NCBI GenBank assembly: GCA_039621445.1
Contig: CP154954.1
Span: 31,086,012-31,150,011, forward strand
Origin: Euglena gracilis
Lineage: Eukaryota; Euglenida; Euglenophyceae; Euglenales
Direction of reading: 5' to 3'
DNA length: 64,000 bases
Shown here: positions 45,041-54,146 of the stretch, piece after piece
Layout: every line of letters begins with the position of its first letter
Position numbering within the stretch: the stretch's first letter is position 1
Position numbers and translations under genes: made by a program
The notes under the pieces: model-generated
Seen by the model: only the letters and a program-made list of their open reading frames with translations
Told to the model about the DNA's origin: nothing
The model's database searches: none

Positions 45041-45094
45041 TAAAATTTAAATATCAATGTGCGCAAATGCGCACATCGACATTTGAATTTTGTA
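45041..45094. repeat. Core palindrome 2
   Basis: TAAAATTTAAATATCAATG pairs imperfectly with the right arm. The core is intact. Confidence 0.75.
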
Positions 45095-45386
45095 AGTAAC
45101 GACTGACCTGATAAAATGTGTAGGTGACTGTCGTTTGTGGTGTAGGGAAAATGGAATAACGACGCCCATACGTATTGCATTTAAAGAACCCTTTTTTGGG
45201 TTATGTTTGAAACTTTGAAAGACAGGCAACTGCTGTGAGAGTGTGAACAGCCGACAAGGCTGCTTTTGGGGCAAGGGGAAAGAAAACCGATGGGAACACA
45301 TAGCAGACGTAATACGACGTTGTGTGTCGATGAACTCAACGAGAAAATAAACTCGTGTGTGCCTGTGCCTTTGTGGAACCAATTTT

Positions 45387-45440
45387 TTGCATGTGCTTGG
45401 TTGGTGTGCGCAATTGCACACACCAACCAAGCACATGCAA
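45387..45440. repeat. Core palindrome 3
   Basis: Perfect 22-bp arms starting TTGCATGTGCTTGG around CGCAATTGCA. Confidence 0.92.
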
Positions 45441-45828
45441 GTAGAACAATTGTTTTACTGTGTGTTGCGGTGTTGTAGTTGGATGGGTTATGTGTCGGTG
45501 TGTGCAAATGCGCACATCGACTCCTACTGAATTGAACCAGACGTACAACGTGGTGTGGCATATGGAACAGTACTGTGTCAGTGATGTGTGGAAACACTGG
45601 TGGCAGATGGTGTTTGTTCATTAAGTGTCCTGAATTGCCTCCGGATCAGTTTTGTTTGATGAACGTTTTTTTGACACACAGAATCGACAACATAATTTGG
45701 AAAGGTGACAGCAGGTGCTACGACTGTTATGTACAACCAATTATGCTTCACTTTGTAGAATATTCTGTAAAATTGAAATGATGGGTGCAAACACAGCTTA
45801 TTTGAATACAAATTTTTTTTGTGTTTTC

Positions 45829-45858
45829 GGTTGATGTGCGCATTTGCGCACATCAACC
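45829..45858. repeat. Core palindrome 4
   Basis: Perfect 14-bp arms GGTTGATGTGCGCA with a TT spacer. This is close to the minimal unit. Confidence 0.92.
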
Positions 45859-45955
45859 AAATGAATTTTGAAAATAATACACTGTTTGTATGGGCACATC
45901 ACGGTCTCCGTAAATTAAAGGAAGGTGACAGTCCGCAGCACAGTGCACCGATGAT

Positions 45956-46750
45956 GTGAAGGATGTCGTCGCAGGGCAGCAGCCAGTCCCACCAGCGACA
46001 AATACAGGGGTATTCGGAGGACACCACCCTCTGCGCAAAAGTGGGCAAAATCATCGGACGCTGTGTACGGGACAACTACGTGGCCACGTCCAGGACTTCG
46101 TGGCCGACGTGGTGACCCCCAGCAATCCGCTGATCAACGTGGTAGTGCAGGTGGCCCACACCCACGTACCGCTGCGAACGGAGGGTGGTGCAGCCCTGCT
46201 GGCCGAGCTGCAGGCGGTGCCACGCCGGCAACGCACGGAGCTGCTGCTGCGTGACGCCTGGGCGCTTTACCGTGCCGTGCGGCACCATGCCTGCCCGATG
46301 GCCCCCGCAGCCGGTGGTGGCCCCGGAGGACGTGCCCCTGGAGATGAAGCTACCCCGGCCCAGTGGCATCCACCCCCCGGAGCGGTACTGGAGCGCGCGG
46401 TCTCGGCAGGAGCGGGAGGACCAGAAGGTGAAAGACATCTGGGACCAAATGGCGGGGAAAGCCTGCGTCATGTGGTACGACAACTTCTGGAAGCGGACCA
46501 CCCACTCCAGCGTGCGGGAGCCGATCCGGATGCAGGACTGCACGGCGATGGCCATTATGCAGACCACCCACGCCGCGAACCCGGAGTTACCCGGCTACCC
46601 CTCCCTGAAGCAGGTGCTGGAGTGCGTACCACAAGGGTGGCCAATCGGCTGGTGCGGACCGATCTGCCCGAATTTGCCCAGCTCATCAAGGACGTCACGG
46701 TCAACCCGCTGTCTGCAGAGGAATTCCGCTTTTCCCCTGGATGTGTCCCA
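45956..46750 (+). CDS. Host gene exon-like block 1 (YDNF-containing)
   Basis: GC-rich coding block unlike its AT-rich flanks. Best reading: HVQDFVADVVTPSNP to LLLRDAWALYRAVRHH, then a frame change near 46,290 to PSGIHPPERYWSARSRQERE, KACVMWYDNFWKRTTHSS, RMQDCTAMAIMQTTHAANPE and PGYPSLKQVL, then back to the first frame near 46,640: VANRLVRTDLPEFAQLIKDV. From memory, the YDNF..R motif followed by N.T..A.L and YPG.PSL occurs in a repetitive gene family of dinoflagellates and other algae. Function unknown. The frame runs into palindrome 5. Confidence 0.5.
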
Positions 46751-46851
46751 TACAGAGTGCTCATTTGGGGTGGTGCAATTGACGGAAACGACGTGCTGAT
46801 TGAAAGTCAACAGGTCAATGTGCTTCATGTCGTGAACGAATATGCAATTCT

Positions 46852-46913
46852 GGAATGAGATATGAAATGTTGGTGTGCGCAAATGCGCACACCGACATTC
46901 TGTATCTCATTCC
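46852..46913. repeat. Core palindrome 5
   Basis: GGAATGAGATA...TGT paired with its complement ending TCTCATTCC. It starts inside the last codons of the preceding open frame. Confidence 0.88.
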
Positions 46914-46920
46914 ATGAACA

Positions 46921-46960
46921 AAATATGTTGGTGTGCGCAAATGTGCACACCAACATATTT
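46921..46960. repeat. Core palindrome 6
   Basis: Perfect 16-bp arms AAATATGTTGGTGTGC, only 7 bp after palindrome 5 yet with different arms. Confidence 0.92.
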
Positions 46961-47029
46961 CAGAACGATGATATCAATTTTGTACGGTACCAATGGATAC
47001 ATTGTTTGGGGGTGTTTTTTTGTTGAGTG

Positions 47030-47081
47030 ACATAGGATGGGTCGGTGTGCGCATTTGCGCACACCAACCCATCCTGTATGT
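47030..47081. repeat. Core palindrome 7
   Basis: Arms ACATAGGATGGGTCGGTG and near-complement, intact core. Confidence 0.9.
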
Positions 47082-47133
47082 AGTTTTATTAACAAATTGT
47101 GTGACTAGTATGCAACGTACGCCGCGATGTGTT

Positions 47134-47175
47134 ACATAAAATGGCTGGTGTGCGCAATCACCAGCCATTTTATGT
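47134..47175. repeat. Core palindrome 8 (half core)
   Basis: Perfect 17-bp arms ACATAAAATGGCTGGTG, but the centre is only TGCGCAAT. One TGCGCA of the usual pair is missing. Confidence 0.9.
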
Positions 47176-47249
47176 GTTTGTACTGAATTCTGTGGCATCC
47201 CAATTTAGGAACGCGCGGTGAGCGCTGTGCAGTTGAACTGCAGCTCGCT

Positions 47250-48416
47250 CTCCTGTGTGGCTACCCTTCAGCCTCACGGAGGACAAGGTTTCGTCCCAGG
47301 TGGGCAGGCTGCGGGTGCTACGCTTCCGGGCAGACGGAGCTGGTGCCCCACGTGCAGGCCCCGCTTCCGCTGCTGGTGGACGTCAACCTGTGGTACCAGC
47401 AGCTGAAGGTGGTCTACGGCCGGGAGTGCCAGCGGTGTAACGGCTCGGAGAGTCTGCGGCAGCTGCCCCCGCTGAACGGCATCTGGCACCTGTACAAGCA
47501 GGTGCGGTACGTGCTGTACCATCACCTGCTGCCACTGTTCCTCTTTCTGCAGAGGGGCACCCTGACCCCGGGCTCACAGTGGTCCCAGAAGCCGAAGGTG
47601 CGGACACTGGAGATGTGGGTGGGGGCGATGCTGATTATCCCGGTGGACCGACGTGCCAAGCTGTGTCAGCTCCTGGACACACTGTGCCGAAGGCTGGCCA
47701 TCCTGCAGCCGGAGGTGGCGGGCACGACGCTCTGCCGGCCTGCTGCTTCTCCGAGGAGATCAACGAGGCGTCCCTCAGCCGGCTGGGCACTGCCATGCAG
47801 CAGCATCCCGACGCCACCACGGTGGACGAGGTGGTGAACCTGTTCCTCCTGGTGAGACCCGGAAAGCCCGGGGAGAAGGAGCTCGAGGCTGGTGGGGTGG
47901 ACCAGAAGTGGCTGCAAGGCTGCCTTCACAATCTGGACTACCTCCTCGACCGCAGTGCGGCCGAAGCCCCTCGCGGTACGCCGCCACGACTGGTCTCCGA
48001 CATGGTCACGTTGGTCTCCATGAAGCAGGCGCCTCCCGCTATCCGCGAGAACGTGGAAGACCTGGATGCCGACGAGGCGCAGCAGGAGGAGGACCAGGCG
48101 GCTGTGTCGGAGTGGCCGACCACCTGGACCTGTCCTCCGTCACCGTTGGACCCGCGCTGGACCGAAGGGCGAGCACAAGATCCGTCACATCTTGGAGAGC
48201 ACCTTCAAGACACTGCTGAAGGACAAGCCGCCGACAGCCGACGCAATGCACAAACTGGACCAGCGCTGTGGCAGACGACCTGATGGTGCAGTGGACGAGC
48301 ACTTCAGGAGGTGGGACTCCGTCACTGGTCGACGGGCACCACGTCCAAAGAGACCGGCAAGAGAGAGCAGATTGTCGGTGACACAGTTTGATTGCCTCTG
48401 TGATATACACCTATGA
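47250..48416 (+). CDS. Host gene exon-like block 2
   Basis: Reads WLPFSLTEDKVSSQVGRLRV, a frame change near 47,340, VDVNLWYQQLKVVYGRECQR, PPLNGIWHLYKQVRYVLYHH, EMWVGAMLIIPVDRRAKL, a frame change near 47,740, CCFSEEINEASLSRLGTAMQ, TTVDEVVNLFLLVRPGKP and LVSDMVTLVSMKQAPPAI, another change near 48,150, and HKIRHILESTFKTLLKDKP. The order W.PF.LTE, VD...Y..LK..YG, NG.WH.YK and CFSEE.NEA.LSRL fits the same algal family as block 1 (recalled, unverified). It probably encodes the C-terminal half. Every change of frame is a one-base shift inside a continuous block. Confidence 0.55.
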
Positions 48417-48420
48417 ACAC

Positions 48421-48538
48421 TTTTTGGTCGGTGTGCGCATTTGCGCACATCAACCAAATTTTTAACTGCGCATTTGCGCACTCCGACCACCAGTTAAAAT
48501 TTTGGTTGATGTGCGCAAATGCGCACACCGACCAAAAA
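48421..48538. repeat. Nested palindrome 9, 118 bp
   Basis: Outer arms of 48 bp (48,421-48,468 against 48,491-48,538) differ at only one or two bases. Each arm itself contains a complete core palindrome, and the 22-base centre holds a third core. It lies directly after the end of block 2. Confidence 0.92.
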
Positions 48539-49746
48539 AATGTGTCTGAGTTGGTGTTGAAAAGAGCTGGTTTGCCCATTATTTTGCCTTAGAAAGGGTC
48601 TGTGAAGAGTCATACACACATGAAGGACTTACGTAAAATATTTCCGCCATTGAATTTTTTCCAATTTCCACTCCATTTTATCATGCGTTCGGTTTTGCAT
48701 TTCTGCTGTATTATGAGTAATCCAAATGGTTCTGAGTACCTGGGTTTTGAAATGAATGAAATTTGAAAATCAACCAGAATTCTATTTCTGTCAGGAGTAT
48801 GCTTAAGGAATTTCTTCACCAGCGTTCTGTGTGCATCACCGTACCCACGGAGAGGTGATTGTCATTTGATCACGTCTGGCACACCGTTCAATGATCCGCA
48901 CGATATGTACATTGGATGGTCGATGTGCGCATTTGTGCACATCAACCATTTTCTCCACAATTCAAGCGCAGGTTTGAGTCCCGATATCTGGCTGCGGCTG
49001 CTGCTGCGGAGTCGTCCTCGGCGGAGTCGGCCGGAGAGCGGCCCACTCGGCGCTCTCGCTGGGAGATGGTTCCCACAGGCCCTGCTGCTGAACATCCGGT
49101 GCGGCAACCTGTGGCACACCACCGGGCGGCGGTGACCAGCAGCAGCGTGGTGAGCAGTGGCACTGGCTGGTGGGGGGTCCACCTGCCGTCGGACCCCGTG
49201 GAGGAGTCCGACCGAGGACACCTTTCGTGAGCAGACATCCATTTCCAAACTTTTGATACACTTTTGATACACATCCCAGAAAAAAATTAAGGGGTCCTGG
49301 AATGCACATTCTGGTGCGAAACACCCCTGTAGAAGTGGTTTTTTCCAACTCGACAGGGTACCCGTTTTCATTTTCCAGTCCGGGGTGCAGTACTGGCATT
49401 GAAATCGCGCACTTCAGTTGGGGGTTGCGCGCCCAGAATCGACGGCATATAAACCCCGTCTAACGGTATTCTCCACCATGGTGTATTTCCAAATTCCAGA
49501 GTGGCACACATTCATTCCCCCTATTAGCCCAGACCTGTTTCCGTGTTGGGCGTCCGCTGTTGCGTTGGTTCATTTTCTGACTGGAAACCAAAAAAAATGG
49601 AATGTTTGTGTACATTTTCGGTGGGTTGGGTACTGGGGTTTTGGTGCACCTTCGCCCAGTTGATTCCGCTCACGCCGGAATGCATTCACAACTGCAGGAA
49701 CGCCGGTGCCATCTGGAATGAATGTCTGTCTGCAGGCCTGAGTACC
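48539..49746. other. Intergenic stretch, with a small GC-rich block
   Basis: Mostly AT-rich. 48,965-49,230 is GC-rich and may be a further exon (one frame reads AAAAAAESSSAESAGERPTR), but I cannot tie it to a family. A TATA-like GCATATAAACCCC lies at about 49,446. The phrase GCCAGAATCGACGG at about 44,655 resembles GCCCAGAATCGACGG at about 49,430. Confidence 0.35.
48916..48949. repeat. Core palindrome 10
   Basis: ATGGTCGATGTGC paired with GCACATCAACCAT, one core mutation. Confidence 0.85.
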
Positions 49747-50082
49747 ATGGCCGAACCCGGGGGCCCTACCCTGGTTGAGGAGGAGAAGGTACAAGAGGAG
49801 CCAGGGGTCCCCGCGGAGGCCCCGGCGCAGGAGGCTGGCCAGGAACAAGACGAGCCTGCGGCGGCACAGCCGGCGAAAGCGAAGCCCCAGCAGGCCCCGG
49901 CGGTCCCGGAAGAACATCGGCCGGTGTCAGGACGACAGTGGACATGGAGGCCCTCAGCATCGACCACGACCTCCGGCTGGGCCAGATCTGGGCCCCGAAC
50001 AACAACGTCGTGGACGCCAAGGTCAAGCAGATCGAGCTGAACCCGCCCCGGGAGCCGTTCAAAGTGGTGCTGTGGAATGTTT
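49747..50082 (+). CDS. Host gene (second copy?) N-terminal block, ParB-like start
   Basis: Opens with a good ATG context, MAEPGGPTLVEEEKVQEEPG, an acidic Ala/Glu/Pro/Gln region of about 60 residues. After a frame change near 49,935 it reads VDMEALSIDHDLRLGQIWAP, DAKVKQIELNPPREPFKVV and LWN. With the next block (DGDYIVLSGQH) this forms a ParB/sulfiredoxin-like core: I..NP...PF.VV.w..g.Y..LSGQH. The start codon after a non-coding stretch suggests a new gene begins here, so blocks 1-2 may be the tail of an upstream copy. Confidence 0.5.
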
Positions 50083-50261
50083 GGCGTCATCATGTGCAGT
50101 GCTTTTCTGTACTGGTGATTGGTGTGCACATTTGCGCAAATGGTACACTTTTGGTTGATGTAGCATTTGCACAAATAGTATAGATGTGGATGATTGCATG
50201 TTTGATGGATATTTTGAATATACCGTGTGATGTTGTGATGTTCATTTACCTGTCCCTCACA

Positions 50262-50400
50262 GACGGGGACTACATCGTGCTGAGCGGACAGCACGATGTG
50301 TGTGCGCGCTGCGGCGACGAGGAGAAGCCTACGCGCAGCGCCTCCTGAACATCCCCTACGACTCAGGGGACTGTTTGGTTCTGTTTGGGTTGGTTTGCAG
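50262..50400 (+). CDS. ParB-like exon continuation
   Basis: Begins after CTGTCCCTCACAG. Reads DGDYIVLSGQHDVCA, then, one base out of frame, LRRRGEAYAQRLLNIPYDS. Joining directly to the previous block after ...VVLWN gives an uninterrupted ParB-like motif. The join is ambiguous by one G: the intron is GTTTGG...CACA or TTTGG...CACAG, so it is not a clean GT..AG. A degenerate core palindrome lies in the intron (50,120-50,175). Confidence 0.5.
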
Positions 50401-50539
50401 CCCCTCTCGTGCAAGATATTGTGCGTTCAGCCCCTCTCGCGTCTTGCCCCACTCATGACAGCCCCTCTCTACAGCTCCCTCTCGTGGCACCCTTGTGTAG
50501 ACCCCTCCTGTGCACCCCTCCCTTTCAAAACCCCTCTCA

Positions 50540-50815
50540 TTCACCGGCCCGCAGCAAGCCCGCGAACTGCGGGATGCTGACCGCCACGACGGTGGACTGG
50601 GCGGCCTGAGCATCGCCCGCCGCCATCTGGCGGACAGGCAGTGGCGCCTCCGTCGCCAGGATGGTCGCTGACACCACCGTGCATTGGACACACGGGGCTG
50701 TTTGTGTGTCGTCTGGACTGGGGGGTGGGGGCCTAGCTGGCGGAGAGCAGCGACCCGCAGCAGCGGCTGGTGAACGCCTACCGAAAGTCCAGCTGGGACA
50801 GGACGATCCCGAAGG
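50540..50815 (+). CDS. Host gene exon-like block
   Basis: GC-rich. Readable segments are ARELRDADRHDGG and, near the end, LAESSDPQQRLVNAYRKSSW followed by DRTIPK and a GTGTGA donor. The intron 50,816-50,984 ends CCCCTGTAG, a proper GT..AG pair, and contains a core palindrome at about 50,871-50,892. Frame changes occur inside the block. Confidence 0.45.
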
Positions 50816-50984
50816 TGTGAAACCTCTCATTTCCCCTGGCTTATGAATGCGATATGTTTTTTTTGTTGGTCGGTGTGTGCATTTGCGCAAATGGTAGGAT
50901 ATGATGCTTAAAGATGGATTCGCGGGGTGAGAGATGATACAGGCATTTCGTTTTTCTGTGCATTTGGCATGCCGCCTCCCCTGT

Positions 50985-51250
50985 AGGCGGAGGTGATGAA
51001 GACCTGGGGCCCCCTGCAGCGCCTGGTGGAGGAGACGGTGGCGGCCGTGCCGGCGCTTGATGGCCGTGGAGAGCGCCCTGGCCGCCCGGGGCAAAGTGCT
51101 GCTGCCCAGCCACCTCCGCAGCCTGTGGGGACTGCCGACACCGACCGCCCGGAAGGCGGTGGTGGCCGCCTTGCAGCAGCCGGGGGTCGGCCATGGAGGA
51201 CGCCATCAACGCCGCCATCCACGACCAGTGGGTGGACTTCTGCTAGAGGA
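50985..51250 (+). CDS. Host gene exon-like block
   Basis: Follows the acceptor: AEVMKTWGPLQRLVEETVAA, a frame change, LMAVESALAARGKVLLPSHL and PTPTARKAVVAALQQPGV, another change, MEDAINAAIHDQWVDFC. Helical and charged. No recognised domain. Confidence 0.45.
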
Positions 51251-51433
51251 AGGACAACGACCAGCTGCCACCCGCAGATCGGTGTGCTGTCCTTTCCGGT
51301 ATTTTTTTTTAAAAGCTCTCCACCCTGTAAAATGAACCATCTTTTGTAATAGTCTGTGAAGGATGCCTCACCATCATCGTGTCATTCCCTTCATAATCAC
51401 TGTTCCCCACTCCCCGGTACTGCCCTCCTGCAC

Positions 51434-51838
51434 AGTGGAGCAGGCGGAGGAGAAGGCTCGCTTCAAGCGGATGGTGCCGCTGCGGGCCATCCAGGTGCCA
51501 AGCCTGGGAAGCTGGACCTGGAGTCGGCAGGAGGAGCGACCCCCCATCAGCCTCGTGCTGGCTGGTGCCTCCTGGAACAAGGTGCAGTACGCGGAGCTGC
51601 GGGGCTCGTTCGCCAAGGTGGTGTTCCCGCCAGAGATCATCCAGAGGGGAGCCAGCCAGCTGATGGAGGTCGTCTGTCCGAGACCAGTGGAAGAAGCCCC
51701 CCGTCGGACCCTTCTGTACAAGGCGGGAGGGCAAGTGGCGGAAGAGGCGCTGAAAGCAGGGGTGGCGCTGGTACTGGTGGAGGCGTCCCCAGCAATGGGC
51801 TCAGCATTCAGTTTCACACGGTTTCAGGTTTCGTTCTA
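51434..51838 (+). CDS. Host gene exon-like block
   Basis: After the acceptor CCTGCACAG: VEQAEEKARFKRMVPLRAIQ, GSWTWSRQEERPPISLVLAG, WNKVQYAELRGSFAKVVFPP, then VAEEALKAGVALVLVEASPA. This is the longest block here that keeps one frame (about 130 codons). No domain recognised. Confidence 0.55.
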
Positions 51839-52039
51839 GACTGTCTCATTTGGAAACAGATCCCTGGACAGTGCATGCTCGTTTCCTACATTTGTTGATT
51901 TTGGTCGGTGTGCGCATTTTCGCAAATCAACACATATTTCATTCTGTTTCGGGGTTAACCGGGTAGTGCACAAGTTGCTGTCAATTGAGCAAAATAATTT
52001 TGGTCGCGCAAATGGTTCATTCACTGCCATACTTGTAGT

Positions 52040-52556
52040 TAGTAGTGCGCCGCGGCGCAAATTTTTTTTTTCCGCGGTGGTCGCGGCGCACAAGAAAATT
52101 TTTGCCGCGGCTGTCGCGGCACAAGCAAAATTCATTGCCGCGGTGGTCGCGGCGCAAGGGGAAAATTTTTCCGCGGTGGTTGCGGCGCAAAAAAAAATTT
52201 CTGCCCGGAAATCAAGAACGTTTATGTGGTGGTCTCGCTTGACATGGTGAAAGCTTATGTGAAAACAAACAGGAACGCTTGCACAAAAGATCACTCCCTG
52301 CCGCCAAATACCCTTCTCGGCCATGGTCGAGAATGTATCAAAGAGGCCAGGCAGGGGAAGGGGCCGAAGGAAGTATATGTGGGACACAATTTAAAAAGAC
52401 AATTGCCGCGGTGGTCGCGGCACAAACTTCAAAAGTTTCCGCGGCAGTCGCGGCGCACACATAAACCAGTGCCGCGGCATTCGCGGCGCACAGAAAATTT
52501 TTTGCCGCGGCGCTGCCGGTTACAAAAAAAATTTTCCGCGGTGGTCGCGGCGCACG
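52040..52556. repeat. 33-bp CCGCGG hairpin repeats, two clusters, nine copies
   Basis: CCGCGGTGGTCGCGGCGCA-type units start at 52,072, 52,105, 52,138 and 52,171, and at 52,406, 52,439, 52,472, 52,505 and 52,536, i.e. a 33-bp period. Each unit can form a GCCGCG/CGCGGC stem with a 4-5-base loop, and A/T tracts fill the spacers. They sit in the intron between the blocks ending at 51,838 and starting at 52,662. Confidence 0.88.
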
Positions 52557-52661
52557 GAAGCATTTTTTCCGGTCGCACTAACTGCAAGTATGTTCACTGC
52601 AGAGAATGATCAATGGCTGGCAAATCGAAAACTGAATCCTGCTGCCTCCTGTCCCACCAGG

Positions 52662-52893
52662 TACTGCAGGTGGCGAGGGACGCCCCGGTGGTTCGGGGAG
52701 GCGGGGGTGGTGGAGGTGGTTGGGCAGGACGTCCGCAGGGCGGCGGTGGGGAAGGAGGTGGCCCACGTGGAGGTGTGGGTGAGAAGGGGTCCCAGGGTGG
52801 CCCGGCAGATGGAGAAGAAGCCCATGCTGCTGCTGTTCAGTCCGGGGGACGTGGAGAGGGCCAGGGTGTGCAGCCCTCTCACCTCTCTGAACT
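52662..52893 (+). CDS. Host gene exon-like block
   Basis: After acceptor CCCACCAG. The better frame reads GVVEVVGQDVRRAAVGKEVA, HVEVWVRRGPRVARQM and EKKPMLLLFSPGDVERA, ending at TGA. Beta-rich alternation. No domain recognised. Confidence 0.4.
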
Positions 52894-52930
52894 AATGTGG
52901 TGAGCATGCAATTAGAATGTGCTGTTTTTA

Positions 52931-53182
52931 CCCCCCCCCCTAGTCGTATGACCGGGTTCCTGCAACCTGTGACCGGGGGGGGTCATAACACCCCCATAAC
53001 CTGCAACCTGTGACCGGGGGGTGGTCGTAAATGAGGTGGCGGTCATAGGTAAGGTGGTGTTAAATTTTTCGCAACCTGCAACCTGTGACCGGGGGGGGTG
53101 GTCATAACACCCCCATGACCTGCAACCTGTGACCGGGGGGTGGTCGTAAATGAGGGGTGGTCGTACGACTAGGGGGGGGGGG
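52931..53182. mobile_element. MITE with TA duplication, 252 bp
   Basis: Inverted ends CCCCCCCCCCTAGTCGTA and TACGACTAGGGGGGGGGGGG, flanked by TA on both sides. It contains four copies of CCTGCAACCTGTGACCGGGG in two larger half-units. TA duplications suggest a Tc1/mariner-like origin. It lies within an intron. Confidence 0.65.
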
Positions 53183-53198
53183 TACCTTGCATTATCAC

Positions 53199-53269
53199 AA
53201 ATATTGTTCATATGTTTTGGTCAGTGTGCGCAATTGCGCACGTCGACATATTTTTTAAAATATTTGTTG
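53199..53269. repeat. Core palindrome 11
   Basis: AT-rich imperfect arms CAAATATTGTTCATATG.TTT around GTGTGCGCAATTGCGCAC, just upstream of the next exon acceptor. Confidence 0.75.
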
Positions 53270-53292
53270 AGTGGTTCTCGCCCCGTCTCAGG

Positions 53293-53588
53293 TGCTGCCC
53301 CTCCTCATCTGGGACGTCGAGAGCTGTGGCGGGGAAAGTGTCCATTGCGTGGTGGTGGAGTGGCTGTGGAGACGGGTGTTGAGGAAGGAGGCCGCCAACG
53401 CCCTGCTGCTGCAGACGCAGGACGCCACCCTGGCCGCCCGTGTCTCCCTCTGGGGGACCAAGCCCCCGGAGGTCACCGTCGTGGTAGACCAGTCCCCCCT
53501 CACCGTCGACGAGGTGTCCCAGCAGGTGGCCCACGCCGTGGCGCTGCCCATGACGGTGCCGACGGTCATGCCGCCCCTGATGCTGAAC
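53293..53588 (+). CDS. Host gene exon, left part (interrupted by hAT)
   Basis: After CCCGTCTCAG: VLPLLIWDVESCGGESVHCV, VVEWLWRRVLRKEAANALLL, ARVSLWGTKPPEVTVVVDQS and VDEVSQQVAHAVALPMTV, ending PPLMLN at the TGCTGAAC target duplication. The exon resumes at 57,041. One clean frame throughout. Confidence 0.6.
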
Positions 53589-54146
53589 CATACATCTCTT
53601 TAAGGACCCCGAGGGGGGGGTTGCTGGGCTAGGGCTAGAAATTTGGGCTGGCTAGAAATTTGGGCTGGCTAGCCCGCCCCCCCCCGGGGGGGGGGGGGGG
53701 CTGGTCCCCGACCAAAGTGAAATGCGCCTCCGGCCGACAAAACGCAAGCAACAAGCTGGACACATAGCATGGGAGAGGTGTTCGTGCTATCATTGTTCAT
53801 GGGGGTCAGAATCGGAATGCGATCCGTCGTGCGAAATTTTCACACGCTTCGGAGCGGAGGTGAGATAGCGAGGCAAACGGAAATGGATTGGTGGTCCCTT
53901 CCCTCCTCCTTAGTGAAAGGGACCACCTGCGTGACCATTTCACATTGGTGCGAAGCATCTCCAGAATGGGTTTATAATTGTAGGCATGCCACGGAGTGCT
54001 GTCCAGGGCAACCAGCAGGAGAGACTCGACAGTGTCCGGAGTAGCGGCACGACAGTTTACGGCAGTATCCAAACAACAAGCAACCAAAAATAACAGCCAC
54101 ACCACCTGAAATTATGCAAATGTTAAAGAACCAACGTATCGCATCG

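Noticed and set aside
52040-52260. Coding repeat AVVAAQ in the 33-bp array
   Set aside because: A 33-bp unit keeps any frame open. The unit has hairpin symmetry and lies between exon blocks without their codon pattern, so the frame is incidental.
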